Shown here: one piece after another, positions 7,976 to 12,658 of the stretch | How positions within the stretch are numbered: position 1 is the stretch's first letter | How the letters are laid out: every line of letters begins with the position of its first letter | NCBI GenBank assembly: GCA_027485405.1 | Contig: JAIXRB010000014.1 | Location: 1-12,658, forward strand | Source: Leptospiraceae bacterium | Lineage (GTDB): Bacteria > Spirochaetota > Leptospiria > Leptospirales > Leptospiraceae | Direction: 5' to 3' | Length of the DNA: 12,658 nucleotides | Position numbers and translations under genes: made by a program | Notes under the pieces: generated by a model | The model's input: only the letters and a program-made list of their open reading frames with translations | Told to the model about the DNA's origin: nothing | Database searches by the model: none

Positions 7976-7987
7976 GGCTCTTTTTTT
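7958..7987 (+). terminator. Possible rho-independent terminator of the alpha/beta hydrolase gene
   Basis: AAAGAG (7958-7963) and CTCTTT (7978-7983) can pair across a 14-base loop that contains the stop codon, and the second arm runs on into four more T residues. The stem is short and AT-rich, so this is a weak candidate. Beyond it, up to the 3' end of the DUF5989-type gene at 8143, I see nothing else convincing. Confidence 0.3.
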
Positions 7988-8142
7988 GTTAAGAATTTTA
8001 ATCTTTTCAGCTAATATCAGGTGAACCAAAACAAGAAGATAAATTTATAAAATCAGTCGATTGGATCTGCGTGCATAGCTAAAGAAAGTTATGGCAAACT
8101 TTTCTGTTTGATAAACAAAAATTTCTTATAGATTCTATCAAA

Positions 8143-8295
8143 TCAGAAAAGCGTATAAATAAAAGGAGCAACCGCTGATCCTTGAGCCAATACCAAAAGA
8201 GAGCCTAACAAAAGCAATATCAGAATGATAGGTGCTAGCCAAAATTTTTTCCGAATTTTAAGGAAATCCCATAGATCTTTCAACAATTCAAACAT
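8143..8295 (-). CDS. DUF5989-family (SxtK-like) 50-residue membrane microprotein
   Basis: A 50-residue gene read from ATG at 8295-8293 to TGA at 8145-8143. The protein begins MFELLKDLWDFLKIRKKFWL, continues with a Leu/Ile-rich membrane helix (about 20-37) and ends AQGSAVAPFIYTLF. An amphipathic Trp- and Lys-containing N-terminus, one membrane helix and the AQGS.VAPFIYTLF tail are, as I recall the family, the hallmarks of DUF5989 proteins, which are consistently about 50 residues long and sit next to carbamoyltransferase and SxtJ genes. The start is supported by AGAGG (8310-8306), overlapping the SxtJ stop and 10 bases before the ATG. It is the last gene of the operon. In the saxitoxin clusters the small sxtK gene occupies the equivalent place. 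Its biochemical role is unknown; it may be a membrane subunit or organiser for its partners. Confidence 0.92.
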   Translation of the reverse strand: MFELLKDLWDFLKIRKKFWLAPIILILLLLGSLLVLAQGSAVAPFIYTLF

Positions 8296-8308
8296 TTTAA
8301 ATAAACCT

Positions 8309-8716
8309 CTAAAAAGGGCGTTCCATGTGTTCCGCTGGTCGACCTGAGCATAGAATTCTATATGAATCTACTTTCGAATCCAGTCTTCGATTCAATGAGT
8401 CACTGCCGAATAATCTTTTCATGAATCCAATAGGTGTAAACATAAAGAAAAAAATTATAGTTAAAATGATCCTAGTATTGATCCAACCCAAAACTTCGCC
8501 AATGAACATCCATATTTTATATGGATAGTACAACGCTATTGGCATTACTAGCCCAATAAAAATGATTCCGATGCCAGAACAAATTAACATCGGGTTCAGT
8601 GATCCTGTATTTAAGTAAGGAATCAATGTACCAAATATTGCAGAGAGCAAACCACCAAAAATTAACGAAAACTCTTTCAACTCTTTTCTTCCAGGTTTAA
8701 GCTTTTGATTTTTCAT
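8309..8716 (-). CDS. SxtJ-family membrane protein
   Basis: Predicted 135-residue membrane protein, using the ATG at 8716-8714, which lies 8 bases past the carbamoyltransferase stop. A TTG at 8728 would overlap that stop by four bases and add MSLV; translational coupling there is possible. It has a basic N-terminus (KNQKLKPGRKELKEF), hydrophobic helices at about 17-36, 42-63 and 80-98, and a conserved-looking tail: GWINTRIIL, then TPIGFMKRLFGSDSLNR, then DSYR, ending HMERPF. This pattern (three helices, then T-P-x-G-x-x-x-R-L-x-G-x-D-x-L) is what I know of the SxtJ family. The family takes its name from the saxitoxin cluster and is repeatedly linked to O-carbamoyltransferases. No catalytic motif is evident, so a membrane-partner role is more likely than an enzymatic one. 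It is the middle gene of the operon, 13 bases before the DUF5989-type gene. Confidence 0.88.
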   Translation of the reverse strand: MKNQKLKPGRKELKEFSLIFGGLLSAIFGTLIPYLNTGSLNPMLICSGIGIIFIGLVMPIALYYPYKIWMFIGEVLGWINTRIILTIIFFFMFTPIGFMKRLFGSDSLNRRLDSKVDSYRILCSGRPAEHMERPF

Positions 8717-8724
8717 AACAAGGC

Positions 8725-10566
8725 TCAATCCAACTCAAACTCTTTTTTCCAAGAATCTTCTTCTTCTACAGGTGTTTGATCCTTCTTATTCAAAAGAAAA
8801 TTTTCTAGAACAAGGAAATCTATTTCCGTCCTCATGAAACATCGGTAAGCATCTTCTGGAGAGGAAACAATTGGTTCGCCCCTGACATTAAAGGAAGTAT
8901 TCACAATAACAGGACATCCAGTTAGTTGATTAAATTTACTTAGCAGAGAATGAAATCTTGGGTTAGTTTCTGCGTGAACAGTCTGTATCCTGGCGGAATA
9001 ATCAACATGAGTAATCGCAGGTAAAGAAGATCTAGGAACATTTAACTTTTCTATTCCAAAGAGCTTCTTCTGCTCTTCCGTCATATCAATTCTATGAAAT
9101 GGAAGGATATCCGCCACGAAGAGCATGTAAGGGCTTTTTGTTTGAATATCGAAATACTCTGAGACTTTTTCAGAAAGCACAGCTGGTGCAAATGGACGAA
9201 AGCTCTCTCGATATTTAATTTTTAAATTCATTATAGATTGCATTTTTTGATTTCTAGGATCACCTAAGATCGACCTACCACCTAATGCACGAGGGCCAAA
9301 TTCCATTCTACCCTGAAAGTATCCTACGACATTTCCGTTTGCTAGGATTCTAGCAAGCTGATCTTCTAGTTGTTCGTTTGGTAGTTCTTGATAATTAGCG
9401 CCTAATTTATCAAGAATTTTTTTAATTGAATCATTCGAAAAGGAAGGTCCCAAGTAAGAGCCTTTCATTGCATCTATTTTCTGAACTGTTCTAGGATGCT
9501 TTTTATACTCGTAGTGTGCAGATAGAGCCGCACCTAATGCTCCCCCTGCGTCGCCCGCCGCTGGCTGAATAAAGATTTCATCAAAGAGACCAGCCTTCAA
9601 AATCTTTCCATTCGCAACGCAGTTTAATGCGACGCCCCCAGAAAGACATAAATTCCTAATTCCCGTTTCCTTTCTTGCGGATTTCGCGAGCCTTAACATA
9701 ACTTCTTCTGTTACCTCTTGGATAGATCTCGCCAAATCCATTTCCTTCTGGGTCAATGTGGATTCACTTCTCCTTGGAGGACCACCAAAGATCGCATGGA
9801 ATTTATCATTTGTCATGGTTAGTCCAGCGGCAAAATTAAAATAATCCATATTCAACCTAAACGATCCATCCTCCTTTAAATCCAAAAGATTTTCGTAAAT
9901 CTTATTCACATACTTTGGTTCTCCATAGGGTGCCAAGCCCATAACCTTATACTCACCAGAATTCACTTTAAATCCCGTATAATATGTGAATGCAGAGTAT
10001 AACAGACCAATCGAATGAGGAAAATCAATTTCCCAAAGCGGAGTTAGTTTATTCTCTTTTCCGATCCAAGCAGAAGTTGTAGCCCACTCTCCAACACCAT
10101 CTAAACACAGTACAACTGATTCTTCAAAAGGGCTAACAAAAAAAGTAGAAGCAGCATGTGCTTGGTGATGTTCAGTAAAGAGCAGTTCCGGAAAAGTATT
10201 TCTAGGAGATAACGATTTAAGTTCTTTCTGCAATGTACTTTTCAAAAAGAGTTTTTCTTTTAGCCAGACCGGCATTGCTGAAAAAAAGGAAATCAAGCCC
10301 TTTGGAGCGTAGGCAATATAAGTTTCTAAAAGCCTTTCAAATTTGACTAGAGGTTTATCATAAAAAACAACATTGGTTAAATCATCTACGGTGATTTGTG
10401 CTTCTGCCAGACAAAACTCTATTGCCGATTTCGGGAATCGCGAATCATGTTTTTTCCTTGAAAAGCGCTCTTCTTGCACAGCTGCGAAAACTTCGCCGTT
10501 CTTGAGAAGGCAAGCAGCACTATCATGGTAATAGGCGGAAATTCCTAGAATGTATTCGTCGGACAT
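8725..10566 (-). CDS. NodU/CmcH-family O-carbamoyltransferase (SxtI-like)
   Basis: Complete 613-residue enzyme that should transfer a carbamoyl group from carbamoyl phosphate, via carbamoyl-adenylate, to a hydroxyl on an acceptor. The N-terminal ASKHA-type domain opens with ILGISAYYHDSAACLL and continues with QEERFSRKKHD (31-41). Metal- and nucleotide-site motifs are visible: EHHQAHAAS (132-140, HxxxH), LCLDGVGEW (153-161), LSGGVALN (308-315) and AAGDAGGALGAA (336-347). The C-terminal YrdC-like domain shows GYFQGRMEFGPRALGGRSIL (415-434), YRESFRPFAPA (452-462) and NTSFNVRGEPIV (556-567). All expected motifs are intact, so it should be active. SxtI, TobZ, CmcH and NodU are characterised relatives acting on very different acceptors, so the acceptor here is unknown. 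It is a soluble enzyme, first in an operon with the SxtJ-like and DUF5989-type membrane proteins. The ATG at 10566 is the start because the conserved GISAYYHDSAA follows directly. Confidence 0.96.
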   Translation of the reverse strand: MSDEYILGISAYYHDSAACLLKNGEVFAAVQEERFSRKKHDSRFPKSAIEFCLAEAQITVDDLTNVVFYDKPLVKFERLLETYIAYAPKGLISFFSAMPVWLKEKLFLKSTLQKELKSLSPRNTFPELLFTEHHQAHAASTFFVSPFEESVVLCLDGVGEWATTSAWIGKENKLTPLWEIDFPHSIGLLYSAFTYYTGFKVNSGEYKVMGLAPYGEPKYVNKIYENLLDLKEDGSFRLNMDYFNFAAGLTMTNDKFHAIFGGPPRRSESTLTQKEMDLARSIQEVTEEVMLRLAKSARKETGIRNLCLSGGVALNCVANGKILKAGLFDEIFIQPAAGDAGGALGAALSAHYEYKKHPRTVQKIDAMKGSYLGPSFSNDSIKKILDKLGANYQELPNEQLEDQLARILANGNVVGYFQGRMEFGPRALGGRSILGDPRNQKMQSIMNLKIKYRESFRPFAPAVLSEKVSEYFDIQTKSPYMLFVADILPFHRIDMTEEQKKLFGIEKLNVPRSSLPAITHVDYSARIQTVHAETNPRFHSLLSKFNQLTGCPVIVNTSFNVRGEPIVSSPEDAYRCFMRTEIDFLVLENFLLNKKDQTPVEEEDSWKKEFELD

Positions 10567-10574
10567 GCTGGACT

Positions 10575-10603
10575 AAGATTCTTACTTTGAAATTCAATGT
10601 CAA
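10575..10603 (-). promoter_or_regulatory. Possible sigma-70 promoter for the carbamoyltransferase operon
   Basis: On the minus strand a perfect -35 box TTGACA (10603-10598) is followed after 17 bases by AATCTT (10580-10575), a poor -10 match (3 of 6). Transcription would start within a few bases of the ATG at 10566, making the message nearly leaderless, in keeping with the lack of a Shine-Dalgarno sequence there. The -35 is good, the -10 is not. Confidence 0.3.
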
Positions 10604-10608
10604 TACTA

Positions 10609-10632
10609 ATAATTTGAGCCATAATTTGAACC
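10609..10632. repeat. Tandem 12-base direct repeat in the divergent promoter region
   Basis: ATAATTTGAGCC (10609-10620) is immediately followed by ATAATTTGAACC (10621-10632), identical at 11 of 12 positions. The pair lies between the divergent carbamoyltransferase operon and SGNH hydrolase gene, just upstream of the TTGACA box for the former. Tandem copies at near one helical turn suggest a binding site for a regulator that could control both directions; this role is inferred from position. Confidence 0.55.
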
Positions 10633-10652
10633 GTACCAAGCTAACTTATAGA
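10626..10652 (+). promoter_or_regulatory. Weak candidate promoter for the SGNH hydrolase gene
   Basis: TTGAAC (10626-10631), which lies inside the second copy of the tandem repeat, is followed after 15 bases by TATAGA (10647-10652). The -10 box is fair, but the spacer is shorter than the usual 16-18 bases. If real, a protein bound to the repeat would cover the -35 box. Confidence 0.25.
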
Positions 10653-10727
10653 GAAAATTTCTATGTTGCTTAAAAAGAATTTGCTTCATTGCCGGACTCT
10701 TTTAGTTTAGAATTTTCGCAGGGAAGT

Positions 10728-12035
10728 ATGAACTTAATAAAGAAAAGTTTTTTCTATTTAATAACAATTAGCTTAGTATTTCTATTTGCCAGAGGAGCTG
10801 ATTGGTTTGCTTCAAACTTTATACTTAAAAATGATACAACCTTTTTTACCTATACTCCTGGATATTACTTATTTCCGACTAAGACTGGAATTAATTTAAC
10901 GAAAGTCAACTCCTTAGGCATCCGATCTAGCGAAATCGAACCCTTAAAAAAAGCAACACGAGTATTGTTTCTCGGTGATTCCTTTACGTTTGGCGGTGGA
11001 GTCAGAGACATTGATACGTTTGTTTGGAAATCTGCGGCTAGCTTAGCAAAAAAGGGGTTTTTATCCGATCATGTGAATGCTGGCATCATCGCTTACGGCC
11101 CGTCGAATTCTTTAGGTCTATTTAGGCATCTAAAAACAAAAATTGATCCTGATATTGTAATTCTGGCATTGTATCAAAACGACGTGTTAGATTCGGGTGA
11201 GTCCGAATTGTATAAAAGCATTCGAAATAACAGGAAGCGTAATTCCTTAATTGCTCTCTCCTTCTTCATTTTCCCCAAGGTTTCAAATTTTTTCTTAAAA
11301 AGAAAAATCACCGAAGATTTCCAAAAGAAAATTTTAGCCTTCTCCAATCCCGTCCAAAAAATTGGCGATCCGGCAGAGTTCGAAAAGGCAAACCAGTTTA
11401 AATCAGGTGTTAGTTCAGGACAGAAGAAGCACTTTGATCGAGTTCAAGTAAGGCAATATTTGTATGCGTTGCTAAAGCCGTACGAAGAGAATTTGGATAT
11501 TGTGAAAAATCAGAAAAAAGTAGACTTATGGATGGAAAATACGTTAGATTTCATAGAAGCGAATAACGTTGACTTAGTTGACATAGTGCAATTGCTGTAT
11601 GGATTAGTTGAGCCAGATTACTTTGTAAAATCTATAGATTTGAAAGGTGAAGGGAAAGAGTATTTTGAGAATATGTTATCCATAGTGGATGAAATAAAAA
11701 GCGAAGTTGAGAGTTCTGGAATGAAATTCGGACTGGTCTTTATTCCTTCAGAAGTAATGTATAACCCAAAAAAACAGGAATTGACTCAAAAATTTAATTT
11801 TATAATAAAGAAAGAGTGGATGGAAAAGGAGACAACCATCGAGTCAGAACTTAAAAAATATGGACAAGAAAAGAATATACCTTTTTTGAATTTAACTACA
11901 AGATTCCGAAACCATGCCGATAAAAATCTAACCTTTGAATACGACCTTCATTTGAATGAAAAGGGTCACGAGCTTGCAGCAGATTTTATTTCTGATTTTT
12001 TAACGACAAATTTTCGTTTTAAAACAAAGCAATAA
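10728..12035 (+). CDS. Membrane-anchored SGNH/GDSL hydrolase (SxtL-like in context)
   Basis: Predicted 435-residue protein. I use the ATG at 10728, preceded by AGGGAAG (10720-10726) and followed directly by a signal anchor (NLIKKS, then FFYLITISLVFLF, about 8-20). A TTG at 10689 would put a polar stretch before the anchor. The catalytic domain would face the periplasm. SGNH block I is RVLFLGDSFTFGGG, with Ser85 as nucleophile. Block III is LALYQNDV (147-153), where Asn151 would be the oxyanion residue although the usual Gly is replaced. Block V is DLHLNEKGHELA, giving Asp406 and His408. A long, charged, mostly helical insertion separates blocks III and V. The family includes esterases and O-acyl-group enzymes acting on exported glycans; the substrate here is unknown. 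It is divergent from the carbamoyltransferase operon. A GDSL-lipase gene of similar size, sxtL, follows sxtI-J-K in saxitoxin clusters, which supports a functional link. Confidence 0.9.
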   Translation: MNLIKKSFFYLITISLVFLFARGADWFASNFILKNDTTFFTYTPGYYLFPTKTGINLTKVNSLGIRSSEIEPLKKATRVLFLGDSFTFGGGVRDIDTFVWKSAASLAKKGFLSDHVNAGIIAYGPSNSLGLFRHLKTKIDPDIVILALYQNDVLDSGESELYKSIRNNRKRNSLIALSFFIFPKVSNFFLKRKITEDFQKKILAFSNPVQKIGDPAEFEKANQFKSGVSSGQKKHFDRVQVRQYLYALLKPYEENLDIVKNQKKVDLWMENTLDFIEANNVDLVDIVQLLYGLVEPDYFVKSIDLKGEGKEYFENMLSIVDEIKSEVESSGMKFGLVFIPSEVMYNPKKQELTQKFNFIIKKEWMEKETTIESELKKYGQEKNIPFLNLTTRFRNHADKNLTFEYDLHLNEKGHELAADFISDFLTTNFRFKTKQ

Positions 12036-12071
12036 ATTAGGTAGAGGGGGCAAAGGAGTGAATCTAATTTA
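12033..12071. terminator. Inverted repeat carrying both stop codons of two convergent genes
   Basis: TAAATTAG (12033-12040) and CTAATTTA (12064-12071) are perfect 8-base complements around a 23-base purine-rich loop. The left arm begins with the TAA of the anchored SGNH gene and the right arm contains, in reverse, the TAA of the second SGNH gene. It may act as a weak bidirectional terminator, but there is no strong T-run after either arm. Confidence 0.35.
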
Positions 12072-12658
12072 ACGAGAAATGAAGTCAATCCAAGGAAAAA
12101 AGACTCTAAAATGATCAATTGTCCTATTCGCGAGTTTATTGTATCCAGAATCTGTTAGATGACCACCGTCCAAAAGGTCAGATTTTAGAATTAAGTTCTC
12201 TGGATCCAATCTTGGAACGGATGTAATGTTTTGTTTCATTGCTAAGTTTAGTTTTATAGCTGCCTCAGTAGGCCAAGGTAGATCGACGAACCATGTGTTG
12301 ATCACTAGAATCTGGTCACACCTCTGCTTTAGGAGAGCTATTGTCTGAAGTTGGTTTTCAATTGTATTGCTAATTGCCCTGTCTTCTGGTGAATAGTTTC
12401 CCAGATAGTCATTGATTCCACCATTGAATAGACAGGCATTATAATGTAGTTTATCATCCCTCACTACTCCTAGAATATCCAAGGAAGTCCGTACGGGAAA
12501 TGCATTTTTTATTGGAACAAAGGGTTTTAATTGCTCTTCGGCTGGCCAAAGTGCCATTATACTGTCGCCAAACATTGCCAATGTGGGTGCAAGTAAATTT
12601 CTAATTAAAAAAAAATTTGGATCGGAATTTTTCTTAGCATCGCAATGACATATAACAA
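12069..12658 (-). CDS. SGNH/GDSL hydrolase, 5' end beyond the window
   Basis: A second, smaller SGNH hydrolase. The frame is open from the right edge to TAA at 12071-12069, with at least 195 residues visible. The conserved blocks are all present: LAMFGDSIMALW (block I, nucleophile Ser), NGGINDYLG (block III, GxND) and DGGHLTDSGYNKLA (block V, Asp and His). I do not accept the TTG at 12581 as start, because it would remove the beta-strand before the GDS motif. The frame continues upstream without a stop through CHCDAKKNSDPNFFLIRNLLAPT, and no ATG or GTG lies between that point and the edge. The Cys residues next to a probable hydrophobic segment at the edge could belong to a lipobox, which would make this a lipoprotein, but the evidence is cut off. 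It is convergent with the larger SGNH gene, 33 bases apart. Confidence 0.88.
   Translation of the reverse strand, partial: VICHCDAKKNSDPNFFLIRNLLAPTLAMFGDSIMALWPAEEQLKPFVPIKNAFPVRTSLDILGVVRDDKLHYNACLFNGGINDYLGNYSPEDRAISNTIENQLQTIALLKQRCDQILVINTWFVDLPWPTEAAIKLNLAMKQNITSVPRLDPENLILKSDLLDGGHLTDSGYNKLANRTIDHFRVFFPWIDFISR

Noticed and set aside
8107..8142. Inverted repeat TTTGATA/TATCAAA just after the microprotein stop, as an operon terminator
   Set aside because: The loop is 22 bases, the stem 7 AT-rich pairs, and the minus strand has no T-run after the second arm.
10663..10710. A 15-codon leader ORF (starts MLLKKNLL) upstream of the anchored SGNH gene
   Set aside because: It has a plain ATG and stop but no Shine-Dalgarno sequence and no regulatory codon run; in AT-rich DNA such a frame is expected by chance.
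10689..10727. TTG at 10689 as start of the anchored SGNH gene
   Set aside because: The added polar residues would precede the signal anchor, while the ATG at 10728 has a purine-rich AGGGAAG before it.
8143..12035. Saxitoxin biosynthesis
   Set aside because: Only carbamoyltransferase, SxtJ, SxtK-like and GDSL types are present. No polyketide synthase-like, amidinotransferase, cyclase or dioxygenase genes lie around them, so the resemblance concerns the carbamoylation module alone.

Overview
The window looks like chromosomal DNA from a low-to-mid GC, AT-rich Gram-negative (diderm) bacterium. A spirochaete of the Leptospira type is my best guess. That rests on the base composition, the number of lipoproteins with short lipoboxes ending in L-V-S-C or L-L-S-C, the weak or absent Shine-Dalgarno sequences, and a lone methyl-accepting chemotaxis protein. 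This is inference; no rRNA or other marker gene is present to confirm it. There are no tRNA or rRNA genes, insertion sequences, CRISPR arrays or phage genes.

Left part (1-4377). The 3' part of a HI0933/YhiN-family flavoprotein gene enters from the left edge. It meets, tail to tail and overlapping by 15 bases, a three-gene minus-strand unit: a site-2-type M50 membrane metalloprotease, then a secreted beta-propeller protein whose C-terminus resembles a transglutaminase fold without its catalytic cysteine, then a lipoprotein of unknown family.

Middle (4378-7975). A 51-base divergent intergenic region holding two adjacent perfect inverted repeats separates the protease unit from a full-length chemotaxis receptor. 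After it come a lipoprotein with a SHOCT-like tail (minus) and, divergently, a membrane-anchored alpha/beta hydrolase (plus).

Right part (8143-12658). This is the most interesting region. On the minus strand lies a tight three-gene operon: a NodU/CmcH-family O-carbamoyltransferase (613 aa), an SxtJ-family membrane protein (135 aa) and a 50-aa hydrophobic DUF5989-type microprotein. A membrane-anchored SGNH/GDSL hydrolase (435 aa) is transcribed divergently from the other side of the carbamoyltransferase. The same four protein types occur together as sxtI, sxtJ, sxtK and sxtL in cyanobacterial saxitoxin clusters. No other saxitoxin gene is present here, so the set is better read as a portable carbamoyl-modification module, probably acting on an envelope or exported molecule. 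A second, shorter SGNH hydrolase gene lies tail to tail with the first and runs off the right edge. The shared promoter region contains an adjacent tandem 12-base repeat that could be an operator.
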